A stretch of 25,963 nucleotides of DNA, from the IMG/VR virus record IMGVR_UViG_3300013120_001000, positions 1 to 25,963 of that record. One strand, 5' to 3'. Below are positions 6,348 to 14,902 of the stretch, piece after piece (position 1 is the stretch's first letter; each line of letters starts with the position of its first letter). Under the pieces are notes generated by a model. It did not search any database. It was not told the DNA's origin and saw only the letters and a list, made by a program, of their open reading frames with translations. The position numbers and the translations under genes are program-made. The DNA comes from a virus.

Positions 6348-7107
6348 ACCCGAGACCTTGAGGCTCGACCAGATCCGCATCGACGGCGGCACGCAGCCGC
6401 GGGTGGCCATCGATGAGCAGGTCGTGGCCGACTACGCCGAGTTGTACGGCGCCGGCGTCAACCTGCCGCCGGTGACGGTGTTCTTCGACGGCGCGACCTA
6501 CTGGCTGGCCGACGGCTTCCATCGCTACTGGGCCAACAAGCGGATCGAATGCGAATACGTCCACGCGGATGTCCGCCAGGGCGCCCAGCGCGACGCGATC
6601 ATCCACTCGGTCGGCGCCAACGCCACCCATGGCCTGCGCCGCACCAATGCGGACAAGCGCAAGGCCGTGCTGACCATGCTGGAGGACGAGCAGTGGTCCG
6701 CATGGTCGAATCGAGAGATCGCCAAGCAGTGCGGCGTGAGCGAGTACATGGTCCGCAACACTCGCGAGAAGCTCACTGCGATTGAATCGCAGTCAGAATC
6801 GCAGGCGCGCACCTACAGGACCAAGCATGGCGACACGGCTCGGATGAAGACGGGCAAGATCGGCCGCTCGCGCAAACGGAAGTTCAATCCTACCGGCGGG
6901 ATCGCCAAGGGCGCGTTCCGTACCCGCCAGCCCCATTCCCAAGGCAGCCCCGTTCCCATGCGGAATGTCGACCTGCCTATCAACAACCCCCGGAAGGCCG
7001 CCCAGTGCATGTTCAGCGTCTACGGCGAGGAATACATGCGGGCGCTCTGTGACGAACTCAACTCCATTTTCAACAAGAAGAAGGGCGAACCCAATGACAG
7101 CGATTAG
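6337..7107 (+). CDS. ParB-like protein with N-terminal ParB/Srx fold and HTH
   Basis: A 256-aa protein. The N-terminal domain has GGTQPR (17-22) and DGFHRYWA (59-66), which match the ParB/sulfiredoxin-like fold, where the latter motif contributes to nucleotide binding. A helix-turn-helix follows (about 125-145, NREIAKQCGVSEYMVRNTRE). The middle is basic (GRSRKRKF), probably DNA-binding, and the C-terminus is helical. No parA gene is nearby, so plasmid-type partition is not indicated; phages carry many such solo proteins of unknown role. A perfect 19-base palindrome at 6775-6793 encodes the end of the HTH segment (TAIESQ). The gene overlaps RusA upstream and the second ParB-like gene downstream by 14 bases. 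Confidence 0.78.
   Translation: MTTEPETLRLDQIRIDGGTQPRVAIDEQVVADYAELYGAGVNLPPVTVFFDGATYWLADGFHRYWANKRIECEYVHADVRQGAQRDAIIHSVGANATHGLRRTNADKRKAVLTMLEDEQWSAWSNREIAKQCGVSEYMVRNTREKLTAIESQSESQARTYRTKHGDTARMKTGKIGRSRKRKFNPTGGIAKGAFRTRQPHSQGSPVPMRNVDLPINNPRKAAQCMFSVYGEEYMRALCDELNSIFNKKKGEPNDSD
6775..6793. repeat. 19-base perfect palindrome inside the first ParB-like gene
   Basis: ACTGCGATT and AATCGCAGT flank a single G. It lies just after the helix-turn-helix and is followed by a partial direct repeat (GAATCGCAG at 6796-6804). Its outline, ACTG-N5-G-N5-CAGT, is shared with the palindrome at 22178-22200. Confidence 0.6.
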
Positions 7108-7915
7108 CACCACCACCGATATCCGCACTACCTACATGGACGTGAATCCCGATGTGGCGATCCAGTGGCTTGAGGGCAATGTCCGCAACCGGAAGATCGA
7201 CCAGAAATGGGTCGACTATCTCGCCGCCGAGATGTCGGCCGGTCGATGGAAGACCACCCACCAGGGCCTCGCGTTTGACGGCAGCGGAACATTGATCGAT
7301 GGCCAGCACCGGCTCTGGGCGGTGATCCAGTCGGGCTGCACGATCCGTGTCGCCGTCTCGCATGGCCTCGATCCGGACGACATTGACAACATCGACGACA
7401 ACAAGCCCCGGAACAAGGCCACCCGCATGTCGCTGACCCGGAAGTTCGGCGATGAGGGGGTCAGCAAGAATCACACTGCCGCGTTGTCTGAGGCGGCGGC
7501 GGGCCTGAGTGGTTCGAAGAATCACACCTATCACCAACTCCGCGACCTGATGGAGCAGCACGTCGATGCCGCCCGGTTCGCCGTCTCGCATGTCTCGGCG
7601 CGGGTCAAAGGCGTGGGCGTGGCGTATGTCCGGGCGGTGGTGCTTCGAGCGTGGTACACCGTCGATCTCGACGACTTGTCCCGCTTCTGCCGTGTGCTCT
7701 CGTCAGGGATTCCCGAGTCTCCGCACGATGTGGGCATCATCAGGCTGCGGGATCACCTGATCACCGTCGGCGGCTTGAAGAACCCCGTCCTCCGACGGGA
7801 ACTGTATGCCAAGGTCGAACGGGTACTGATGACCTGGCTGAAGGGCGAAAGCCGCAAGAGCATCCGGCCCGTGCAGAAGGAGTACTTCCCCCTGCCCGAG
7901 GAAGTGAGCGCTTGA
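7094..7915 (+). CDS. Second ParB/Srx-fold-like phage protein
   Basis: A 273-aa protein. Its motif LIDGQHRLWAVIQSG (68-82) corresponds to the ParB-type G-x-HR-x-x-A motif, preceded by RWKTTHQGLAFDGSG. The next block, GLDPDDIDNIDDNKPRN, is typical of this group of phage proteins. The rest is helical without a clear named domain; an HTH is not obvious. The ATG at 7094 lies inside the end of the upstream ParB-like gene, with AAGGG eight bases before it. The two consecutive ParB-like proteins look like a functional pair, but they share only the motif and are not recent duplicates. The role is unknown; DNA binding or NTP-dependent regulation is possible. A small GCCCA/TGGGC hairpin follows at 7917-7931. 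Confidence 0.7.
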   Translation: MTAISTTTDIRTTYMDVNPDVAIQWLEGNVRNRKIDQKWVDYLAAEMSAGRWKTTHQGLAFDGSGTLIDGQHRLWAVIQSGCTIRVAVSHGLDPDDIDNIDDNKPRNKATRMSLTRKFGDEGVSKNHTAALSEAAAGLSGSKNHTYHQLRDLMEQHVDAARFAVSHVSARVKGVGVAYVRAVVLRAWYTVDLDDLSRFCRVLSSGIPESPHDVGIIRLRDHLITVGGLKNPVLRRELYAKVERVLMTWLKGESRKSIRPVQKEYFPLPEEVSA

Positions 7916-7973
7916 CGCCCAGGGGGTGGGCAAGCACGCGGGATCCAGCCACCTGTTTGGAGAGCAACTTACG

Positions 7974-8633
7974 ATGAACCAAAACCAACGCATCTACATT
8001 GCCGGGCCGATGACCGGTCTGCCCGAGCACAACTTCCCGGCCTTCCACGCGGCGGCCAAGCGCTTCCAGGAAGCGGGCTGGGAGACCGTCAACCCGGCGG
8101 AGAATTTCGACGGACGGACGGACCTGTCTCGCGAGACGTACCTTCGGGCCGACATCAAGCTGCTGGCCACCTGCGACGCGGTGGCCATGCTGCCCGGCTG
8201 GGAAGACTCGCGCGGAGCAAAGCTCGAGTATCTGATCGCCTGGGAACTCGCCATGCCGGTCCTCGACACCCAGACGCTGGACTCGCTTGAGCGCCCGGCA
8301 ACCCCGGCCGTCAACCTCCACCGCCTCGCCGTCGTTCGCGAGGAGCCAACCGAAGCGCCCGAGTCTGTGTTGGACGAGGCCAAACGCCTGACCGCCACGG
8401 ACCGGCAGCAAGACTACGGTCACCCGTTGGCGGACTTCACGCACACGGCGATGTTGTGGACGGGCATCCTCGCCGGGCGGCTGCGCAACGGCCAGCACAT
8501 CACGCCGATGGACGTGCCGCTATGCATGATCGCCGTCAAGCTTGCGCGTCAGGCCCATCGCCACAAGCGGGACAACCTGGTCGACATCGCCGGGTACGCC
8601 CGCACCGCCGCCATGGTCGCCGGAGAGGAATGA
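7974..8633 (+). CDS. DUF4406-DUF6378 fusion protein
   Basis: A 219-aa protein with two parts. Residues 1-95 (IYIAGPMTGLPEHNFPAF, then AMLPGWEDSRGAKLEYLIA) match DUF4406, a fold related to nucleoside 2-deoxyribosyltransferases. The AGPM loop and the SRGAKLE segment are the conserved positions. Residues about 130-217 (DYGHPLADFTHTAMLW, then DVPLCMIAVKLARQAHRHK) match DUF6378, a helical phage domain found alone elsewhere. A variable linker joins them. The first domain suggests an enzyme acting on a nucleotide or nucleoside; no substrate can be named. GGAGAG lies nine bases before the ATG. The stop is followed one base later by the start of the phosphoesterase gene. Confidence 0.75.
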   Translation: MNQNQRIYIAGPMTGLPEHNFPAFHAAAKRFQEAGWETVNPAENFDGRTDLSRETYLRADIKLLATCDAVAMLPGWEDSRGAKLEYLIAWELAMPVLDTQTLDSLERPATPAVNLHRLAVVREEPTEAPESVLDEAKRLTATDRQQDYGHPLADFTHTAMLWTGILAGRLRNGQHITPMDVPLCMIAVKLARQAHRHKRDNLVDIAGYARTAAMVAGEE

Positions 8634-8634
8634 T

Positions 8635-9405
8635 ATGGCCAAGGCGCACAGCAAGACATTCCTGGCCTTCGGCGATGTGCATGTACCGCACCAGAACGGC
8701 CCAGCCCTGGAGGTCTTCTGCCAGGCCGCCGAGCGCATTCGGCCCGACGTGATTGTCTGTCTGGGCGACCTGCTCGACTGCGGTCAGTTCTCCACGCACC
8801 CGCCGACGTACGGCCAGCCGGAGACGGACTATGTGGACGATCTCCGTATGGCCAACGAGCTGCTCGACCGCCTGCAGGCGACCTGCGGCCGGCTGGTCAT
8901 GGTCGAGGGCAACCACGAGTACCGCCTCGATCGCTGGGCGGCCGGAACGGCGGAGGGGCGCGGGGCATACTCGATGCTGGCTCCGCGCATCCGGCTCACT
9001 AAGGGCCGGTCGAAGTACACCTACGTCCCGTACGGGTCGGTCGCGGGGCGGTATCCCCACTACCAACTCAACAGTCGCGTGGTCGCGGTGCACGGTTGGT
9101 CGTACGCTCGGCACGCAACGAAGAACCACCTTCAAATCAGCCAGGGCAAGAGCGTCATCCACGGTCATACGCACCGAGCCGACGCCAGCATCATGCAGAA
9201 CATCTGGTCGCCGGGGAAGGTCATCCAGGCCCGCAGCTCCGGATGCCTGTGCAAGCCCATCCCGCTCTACGGCACCGGTAGGCCCGTCGAGTGGGTCAAC
9301 GCCTTCATCCTCGGCTACCTCGGTCGGCGCAGCGACACGCTTTACACGATCCCGATCCTGGGCGGACGCTGCATTCTGCCCGACGGCACGGAGGTGTCGG
9401 CATGA
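8635..9405 (+). CDS. Calcineurin-like metallophosphoesterase
   Basis: A 256-aa phosphoesterase with the full set of two-metal motifs in order: GDVH (13-16), GDLLD (44-48), GNHE (92-95), HGW (153-155) and GHTH (177-180). It would hydrolyse phosphomonoesters or phosphodiesters; the substrate is unknown. Phage members of this family are often linked to nucleic-acid end processing. GGAGAGG lies before the ATG, which begins one base after the previous stop. The last codons overlap the helicase start (ATGA). Together with the kinase encoded after the helicase, it could form an end-processing pair, but that is inference. Confidence 0.88.
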   Translation: MAKAHSKTFLAFGDVHVPHQNGPALEVFCQAAERIRPDVIVCLGDLLDCGQFSTHPPTYGQPETDYVDDLRMANELLDRLQATCGRLVMVEGNHEYRLDRWAAGTAEGRGAYSMLAPRIRLTKGRSKYTYVPYGSVAGRYPHYQLNSRVVAVHGWSYARHATKNHLQISQGKSVIHGHTHRADASIMQNIWSPGKVIQARSSGCLCKPIPLYGTGRPVEWVNAFILGYLGRRSDTLYTIPILGGRCILPDGTEVSA

Positions 9406-11129
9406 GGGGAGGGCTATTCCCACCCCCGAAGGCCGCACCGATTGTGCTGCGGCCGTACCAACAGGAAGCGGTCGACGCCGTCTACGACCACCTGCGCCGC
9501 CGGGATGACAATCCGTGCATCGTCATCCCGACGGCTGGGGGCAAGACGCCCGTGATGGCCGCAATATGCCGCGACGTCGTGCAGCAATGGAACGGTCGCG
9601 TGCTCATCCTGGCCCACGTGAAGGAACTGCTCGAGCAGGCCGTCGAGAAGCTTCACGCGATGGCGCCGGATCTTTGGGATCGCATCGGCGTTTACTCGGC
9701 GGGCCTGCGAAGCCGTGACACGGAACATTCGGTAATTATCGCCGGCATCCAGTCGATTTTTCGCCGGGCCGCGGAGCTGGACCGGTTCGACGTCGTTCTG
9801 GTCGATGAATCGCATCTTATTCCGCCGTCCGGCGAGGGAATGTACCGCACGTTCCTGGCCGACGCGAAGGTGGTCAACCCGAACCTTCGCGTGATTGGCC
9901 TGACGGCCACACCGTACCGCATGACCACAGGGACGATCTGCGGATCCGAGAATCTGCTCAACCACGTGTGCTACGAGGTCGGTGTTCGCGAGCTGATCGT
10001 CCAGGGCTACATCTGCCCGCTCAAGACCAAGGCCGGGCGCCGGAAGGCCGACACCTCGGGTCTGCACATTCGAAGCGGTGAGTTCATCGCCGGCGAGGTC
10101 GAGGCCCTGATGGATGACGACTCGCTGGTCCGGTCGGCATGCCACGAGATCGCGGACCACACGCAGGACCGCCGTTCGGTGCTGATCTTCGCCAGCGGTG
10201 TGAAACACGCGCAGCACGTCCAGCGTGTCCTCGGCGAGATGGGGCACGAATGCGGCTTCGTCTGCGGGGAGACGCTGCCGTTCGACCGGGCCGAGACGCT
10301 CCGCCGCTTTCGCGACGGCGAGCTCAAGTTCCTGGTCAACGTCAACGTCCTAACCACGGGATTCGACGCGCCGAACATAGACTGTGTGGCGTTGCTGCGC
10401 CCCACCAACTCCCCGGGCCTCTACTACCAGATGGTCGGTCGGGGCTTTCGACTGAATCCGCCGAAGGACAACTGCCTCGTGCTGGACTTCGGGGGTAACA
10501 TTATCCGGCACGGCCCCGTCGATGCGCTCCAGATCACGGACAGGGCCCAGGGCACCGGTGAAGCGCCCGCCAAAGAATGCCCCGAGTGCCAGGCGGTGAT
10601 CCACGCCGCCTACGCCGTCTGCCCAGACTGCGGCCACGAGTTCCCGCCGCCCCAGCGCGAGCAACATGACCGCCAGGCGTCCACGGCGGGGATTCTCACT
10701 GGCGAGGTAACTGAGACCGAGTACGACGTCAGCGAGGTCTACTACAGCGTCCACGTCAAACGGGGCGCCCCCGAGGACCATCCCCGCAGCCTGCGGGTGG
10801 ATTACCGCTGCGGCCTCAACGACTACCACAGTGAATGGGTCTGCTTCGAGCACACCGGTTATGCCCACACGAAGGCCGAGGCCTGGTGGAAGGCCCGCAG
10901 CCACGAGCCCATGCCCGAGATGATCGAACAGGCCGTGGACATTGCCGAGGCCGACGGGATCGCGCCCACGCTGGCCATCACCGTTCGCTCCGTGGCCGGG
11001 GAGAAGTACGACCGGATCGTGAAGCACCAACTTGGGCCCATTCCGCCACGGCTCGATGGCAGCGACGAGCGCGAGGACGGTAGCCAGGGCCCGCCGGCCT
11101 GGGTGGGCAAGGACGACATCCCTTTCTGA
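9402..11129 (+). CDS. SF2 DEAD/DEAH-type helicase with zinc ribbon
   Basis: A 575-aa ATP-dependent nucleic-acid helicase, probably involved in phage replication or recombination. The Q-like region is RPYQQEAV (17-24). Motif I is PTAGGKT (43-49), motif II DESH (135-138), motif III LTATPYR (about 167-173), and motif VI QMVGRGFR (343-350). DFGG follows, as is usual in this group. A zinc ribbon has Cys393, Cys396, Cys407 and Cys410. The C-terminal third, of about 150 residues, contains YSVHVKRGAPEDHPRSLRVD and ends GKDDIPF. That tail is common in phage helicases of this type and may contact partner proteins. The start overlaps the phosphoesterase stop (ATGA). Confidence 0.9.
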   Translation: MRGGLFPPPKAAPIVLRPYQQEAVDAVYDHLRRRDDNPCIVIPTAGGKTPVMAAICRDVVQQWNGRVLILAHVKELLEQAVEKLHAMAPDLWDRIGVYSAGLRSRDTEHSVIIAGIQSIFRRAAELDRFDVVLVDESHLIPPSGEGMYRTFLADAKVVNPNLRVIGLTATPYRMTTGTICGSENLLNHVCYEVGVRELIVQGYICPLKTKAGRRKADTSGLHIRSGEFIAGEVEALMDDDSLVRSACHEIADHTQDRRSVLIFASGVKHAQHVQRVLGEMGHECGFVCGETLPFDRAETLRRFRDGELKFLVNVNVLTTGFDAPNIDCVALLRPTNSPGLYYQMVGRGFRLNPPKDNCLVLDFGGNIIRHGPVDALQITDRAQGTGEAPAKECPECQAVIHAAYAVCPDCGHEFPPPQREQHDRQASTAGILTGEVTETEYDVSEVYYSVHVKRGAPEDHPRSLRVDYRCGLNDYHSEWVCFEHTGYAHTKAEAWWKARSHEPMPEMIEQAVDIAEADGIAPTLAITVRSVAGEKYDRIVKHQLGPIPPRLDGSDEREDGSQGPPAWVGKDDIPF

Positions 11130-11139
11130 GGTAGCGGCC

Positions 11140-11565
11140 ATGGACGGCAACAGACCCATCTGTCACATCATTCGCGGCCTGCCGGGGGCCGGCAAGAGCA
11201 CAATTGCCTCCCGGTTGGGATGCTTGGTGATCTCGCCGCAGGATATGTATGCCACGCGGGCCGGGGTCTACCGATTCCGCCAGGGCCAGGACGTCGAGGC
11301 GCTGGACTGGGCGACGAAGGTCGCGCTGCTGGCCATGGAGACCGGTGTCGACGTGGCGATCGCCGAAGTCTTGCCACGCCACGAGGACGTCGCCTACTGG
11401 GCGAACCTGGCCCGCCGGCACGGCTACCGCGTGCGCGTCACGGACCTCTACATCACGTCGGCGCTGTCTGACCGCCGCAACGTCCACGACGTGCCCCGCC
11501 CGGTGATTGACGCCATGGCGAAGGCCTGGGAATCCTGGGACGTCGAGGCGGAGGTCGTTGGGTGA
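11140..11565 (+). CDS. P-loop kinase-like ATPase (AAA_33 / polynucleotide-kinase-like)
   Basis: A 141-aa protein with Walker A GLPGAGKST near residues 13-21 and LVISPQDMY just after it. The C-terminal block DRRNVHDVPRPVIDAM is the R-N-x-H-x-V-P signature of the AAA_33 family, which includes the polynucleotide-kinase-like and NEDD4-binding-protein-2-like proteins. It likely transfers a phosphate from ATP to a nucleic-acid end or other small substrate. A GAGG ribosome site lies eight bases before the ATG. It overlaps the primase gene by four bases (GTGA), so translation is probably coupled. The substrate is not shown by sequence. Confidence 0.82.
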   Translation: MDGNRPICHIIRGLPGAGKSTIASRLGCLVISPQDMYATRAGVYRFRQGQDVEALDWATKVALLAMETGVDVAIAEVLPRHEDVAYWANLARRHGYRVRVTDLYITSALSDRRNVHDVPRPVIDAMAKAWESWDVEAEVVG

Positions 11566-14039
11566 AGGACGCGGCCCGCGCCTATCTCGACGCCGGACTG
11601 TGCGTACTTCCGGCGCGGCGGGACGTGAAGTACCCGGCCCTGCAGACCTGGGGGCAATACAAGGAGCGCCTGCCGACGCGGTCAGAGGTCGACGCCTGGT
11701 TTGCCAACGACCACGACGCCTTGTGCATCGTTACGGGCGCCGTGTCGGGCAACGGGGAGATGATCGACTTCGACTTCGCCGGGGAGCTGTTCGACCCGTG
11801 GTGCGCTCGCGTCCGTGCGGCCGCCCCGGGCCTGCTGGACAAACTGGTCATCGAGGGCACGCAGTCCAGCGGCTGGCACGCAGCGTACCGCGCACAGGAA
11901 AAGGTCTGCGGCAGCATGAAGCTGGCCCAGCGCAAGCGCCCCGCCCGGGACGAGGAGATCACGCTCAACGACAAGGGCATGGAAGTCGTCGTTCTGCACG
12001 GTAAGGAGTACATCGTTCGCATCGACAGCGACGGCTCGAAATACGTGATCATCACCCTGATCGAGACCCGGGGCGAGGCCGGGCTGTTCCTCTGCGACCC
12101 GACCGAGGGCTACACGGTCGTCCAGGGCGACTTCCGCAAGTTGCCCGTCCTGACGGCTGAGGAGCGCGACATCCTGCTGCGCTGTGCGTGGGATCTGAAT
12201 GAATACGTGCCCCCCGTGGCCGACCGCACGGCCCGGGCCGCCCCACGGGGCCACACGTTGGCCCCAGGCGCCAACGGGGCCGACCCGGCGGCAGATGGGC
12301 AAAGCGTGGGCGGTCTTCGCCCTGGCGACGATTTCAGCGCTCGTGGCGACGTGCGGGCCGTGCTACAGCAGCACGGCTGGACGCTGGTCAAGGGTGGCGA
12401 GAACGAATATTGGTGCCGGCCCGGCAAGCAGACGGGCACGTCGGCGACGCTCAAGGACGGTGTGTTCTACGTCTTCTCGTCGAATGCCCTGCCCTTCATG
12501 CCCAACGAGCCGTATGCGCCCTTCAGCGTGTACGCGCTGCTTGAACATGGTGGCGATTTTGAGCAGGCCGCCAGGGCGCTGCGGTCCGAAGGCTACGGCA
12601 GCGATGAGCCCGACGATGGCGATGTGGACATTTCCGCCATCGTCCAAGCCTTCGGGCCACAGCCGCGCGATGATTCGGACAGTGCCCACGACGGACCCGA
12701 CATTGCGAACCCCGGCCCGTTCCCGGCCCACCTGCTGGAGAACCTGCCCGAGTTGGTCAAGACCGCGATGGACCACTACATGACCAACGCCTTCGAGGCC
12801 CAGCCGGTGATGTTCCTCGCTTCGTTCCTGGCGGCCACAGGCACGATCCTGGGCCACAAGATCAAGGACGCCTCCGGCCTACGGACGAACATCTACACCG
12901 TCGGGGTGCTGGGCACCGGCGGCGGCAAGGAGGCCACGCGGGAGACTGTGGATCGCATCTTCCAGCGCGCCGGCCTCGCGCCCATGTGCGGGGCCGAGGA
13001 CTTCGCCTCCGACTCCGGCATGATCAAGGCGGTCAGCATTCAGAACCCCATCCTGTTCCAGATCGACGAGTTCGGCCGTCTGATGCACTCCATCCAGCTG
13101 GGGGCCAAGCGAAGCCCGCACCTGTACAACATCGCAAGCGCGCTGCTGAAACTCTACAGCAAGGCAAATGGAACGTTCCGGTCCAAGGCCTACGCCGACC
13201 CGAAGCGAAACATGCGAATCGACTACCCGCATGTCTGCGTGTACGGCTCAACTGTAGTGGGCAACTTCTGGGACGCCCTGAGCTACGAGGCGGTCAAGGA
13301 CGGCTTCCTGCCCCGACTGATGATCTTCGAATCGCTTGGCGAGAACATCGAGGGCCAGGGCCTGGAGACCGAGCCGCCCGACGAGTTGGTGGAGTTCTTC
13401 AGCTACTGGGTCGCCCGGCGCATCACCAGCGGGAATATGGAGCGCGTTTTCCCAAGCCCGATGGTCGTACCGTACTCGCCCGAGGCGGCGAAGATGATGG
13501 CGGACTTCCGCGCCGAGCAGAAGCGCGAGGCGCCCGCATATGACGAACTCGGGCCCCTGTGGTCGCGCGCCCGCGAGAACGCCGGCAAGCTCGCCCTGAT
13601 CCACGCCTGCTGGACGAACTCCGAACAGCCCATCGTCGAGACGGACTCGGCCCGGTGGGCGGTGCAGGTGACGCGGCATGTGGTCCGCCAGACAATCTGG
13701 CGCGCCAGCCTATCGCTGGTGGACAACCCCTTCCACGCCGAGTGTCAGAAGGTCCTCCAGAAGCTTCAGAAAGCTCCGTCCGGCGAACTGTCCCACAGCA
13801 GGCTGCTCAAGCGGATGAAGATGAAGGCCCGTGAGTTCCGCGAGTTGATCCAGACGCTCGAGCAGCGCCGCGACATCGAGCCTGTTCGGCAAAGCACGTC
13901 GGGCCGCCCAGGGCTGTTTTACCGGCTCCGATCGCGCTGGGGCAGGGGTGAAGGATCGGGGGAAAGGGTGAAAGAAGTAAGCCCAAATCGGCCCAAAGGG
14001 GGGGTGAAAGAGGGAAAGAAGGGTGAAAGAAGTGTGTGA
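11562..14039 (+). CDS. Primase-polymerase with DUF3987 helicase-like domain (replication protein)
   Basis: A GTG-initiated 825-aa replication protein. The N-terminal bifunctional primase/polymerase domain (about 1-215) has the catalytic pair Asp69 and Asp71 in MIDFDFAGE and the SSGWH motif (102-106). A spacer domain (about 265-350) contains GGENEYWCRPGKQ. DUF3987 follows (about 385-720), with an odd P-loop GTGGGKE (451-457), where Glu replaces the usual Ser/Thr, and a Walker B-like QIDEF (500-504). Such proteins prime and unwind phage DNA. The extreme C-terminus (RVKEVSP, GGVKEGKKGERSV) is encoded by the GGGTGAAAGAAG repeats of the candidate origin, so the gene runs into it. The start overlaps the kinase stop as GTGA. 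Confidence 0.88.
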   Translation: MKDAARAYLDAGLCVLPARRDVKYPALQTWGQYKERLPTRSEVDAWFANDHDALCIVTGAVSGNGEMIDFDFAGELFDPWCARVRAAAPGLLDKLVIEGTQSSGWHAAYRAQEKVCGSMKLAQRKRPARDEEITLNDKGMEVVVLHGKEYIVRIDSDGSKYVIITLIETRGEAGLFLCDPTEGYTVVQGDFRKLPVLTAEERDILLRCAWDLNEYVPPVADRTARAAPRGHTLAPGANGADPAADGQSVGGLRPGDDFSARGDVRAVLQQHGWTLVKGGENEYWCRPGKQTGTSATLKDGVFYVFSSNALPFMPNEPYAPFSVYALLEHGGDFEQAARALRSEGYGSDEPDDGDVDISAIVQAFGPQPRDDSDSAHDGPDIANPGPFPAHLLENLPELVKTAMDHYMTNAFEAQPVMFLASFLAATGTILGHKIKDASGLRTNIYTVGVLGTGGGKEATRETVDRIFQRAGLAPMCGAEDFASDSGMIKAVSIQNPILFQIDEFGRLMHSIQLGAKRSPHLYNIASALLKLYSKANGTFRSKAYADPKRNMRIDYPHVCVYGSTVVGNFWDALSYEAVKDGFLPRLMIFESLGENIEGQGLETEPPDELVEFFSYWVARRITSGNMERVFPSPMVVPYSPEAAKMMADFRAEQKREAPAYDELGPLWSRARENAGKLALIHACWTNSEQPIVETDSARWAVQVTRHVVRQTIWRASLSLVDNPFHAECQKVLQKLQKAPSGELSHSRLLKRMKMKAREFRELIQTLEQRRDIEPVRQSTSGRPGLFYRLRSRWGRGEGSGERVKEVSPNRPKGGVKEGKKGERSV

Positions 14040-14164
14040 GCATAAGACTAGCAATAACAATATAATAGAAAGATTATTCCCCCTTTCTTCTTCTTTCACC
14101 CCCTATGTATTTTACCCCTGTTTTTGGGGGTCTCTATATAGGGGGGGGAATTGGGGAAAGAAGG
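13966..14164. other. Candidate replication origin: GGGTGAAAGAAG repeats and AT-rich stretch
   Basis: GGGTGAAAGAAG occurs at 13966-13977 and 14021-14032. Near copies are at 14002 (GGGTGAAAGAGG), 14012 (GGGAAAGAAGG) and 14153 (GGGGAAAGAAGG), and an inverted perfect copy is at 14090-14101. Between the direct and inverted copies lies an AT-rich segment (about 14041-14085), rare in this GC-rich window. Further on are CTATATAG (14134-14141) and a run of eight G. The repeats follow the primase-helicase gene, a usual place for a phage origin. The remainder up to 14271 has a CCCGG/CCGGG hairpin (14176-14190) and GACAG/CTGTC repeats but no gene. Confidence 0.5.
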
Positions 14165-14271
14165 CATGGTTCCTTCCCGGGCAGTCCGGGAGTTGATGCC
14201 GGGGGGAACAGTCGCGTCCCCAGACAGAGTTACTTTTGACTGTCCGGTTTTTTGACAGGAGACCTCGATGC

Positions 14272-14619
14272 ATGAACACAGTGAGACCCAAACGCACGGC
14301 AGACCCTTGGCGAAGGACGGCCACTCACCTTGTCGGCCGGCTTCGCACGGACTACCGCAACAGCCAGGTTCTTCGGGACCCGTGGTCCCGGGCGGCGCGC
14401 TGCATGGTGAACGGGTGGCGCATCCGTCTCAGCCGCCCACCGGCGAAAGGGAACGCCCGCGTCGCCCCCAGGCCAACGTGGCGGGTGTTTGCCAGCCGGG
14501 CTGCGGGGATCGCCGCCACAAAGGCGAACCACGCGAGGCGAACCGCCTGGCACCTGTGGGCCACGCGGCGAGTGTCGGCGGGCAGTCGGTACATCCCCAA
14601 GCGCAGTCGCAGCTGGTAG
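14272..14619 (+). CDS. Small basic hypothetical protein
   Basis: A 115-aa protein rich in Arg and Trp (PWRRTATHLVGRLRTDYRN, RCMVNGWRIRLSR, TAWHLWATRR). I recognise no family. Its charge suggests nucleic-acid binding, but this is inference. AGGAGA ends nine bases before the ATG at 14272. Codon third positions are mostly G or C, as in neighbouring genes. An alternative ATG at 14268, four bases earlier and in another frame, opens a 207-aa reading that ends with the HNH domain. That frame has weaker third-position GC and a low-complexity Pro/Gly/His-rich N-terminus, so I prefer this one. Confidence 0.5.
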   Translation: MNTVRPKRTADPWRRTATHLVGRLRTDYRNSQVLRDPWSRAARCMVNGWRIRLSRPPAKGNARVAPRPTWRVFASRAAGIAATKANHARRTAWHLWATRRVSAGSRYIPKRSRSW

Positions 14620-14639
14620 GCGCCGCCCCGCATGGCTCC

Positions 14640-14891
14640 GTGTCCACGGGCAACGTGCTGCGCCTGCTGGAGCATCAGCAGTACCGCTGTGCCCTAACCG
14701 GCCGCAAGCTGACACCGCAGACCGCCGCCATCGACCATATCGTGCCCGTTCGCCGGGGCGGCGAACACGTCATTGAGAACGCCCAGATCCTGCACAGGGA
14801 TGTGAACCGGGCCAAGGGGTCGATGACCAGCGACGAGTTCACCTGCATGTGCCGTGAAGTCGTTCGCTGGTCTGACTCTCCGATTACTTGA
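14640..14891 (+). CDS. HNH endonuclease
   Basis: An 83-aa HNH-type nuclease domain. It has CALTG (17-21), DHIVPV with the general-base-like His33, Asn47 in ENAQILH, and the third position around DVNRAKG (54-60). HNH proteins cut DNA with one metal ion; in phages they often assist packaging or act as homing nucleases. The first C-x-x-C zinc pair found in many HNH proteins is absent (CALTG). The start is uncertain. GTG at 14640 begins just before the domain but lacks a good ribosome site, and the same frame is open back to an ATG at 14268, giving 207 aa. The following methyltransferase gene begins 11 bases after the stop. Confidence 0.72.
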   Translation: MSTGNVLRLLEHQQYRCALTGRKLTPQTAAIDHIVPVRRGGEHVIENAQILHRDVNRAKGSMTSDEFTCMCREVVRWSDSPIT

Positions 14892-14902
14892 AAGGAACTG
14901 CA

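Noticed and set aside
14111-14130. ACCCC-TGTTTTT-GGGGG as an intrinsic terminator after the primase gene
   Set aside because: The T run is in the loop instead of after the stem, so the normal terminator form is missing.
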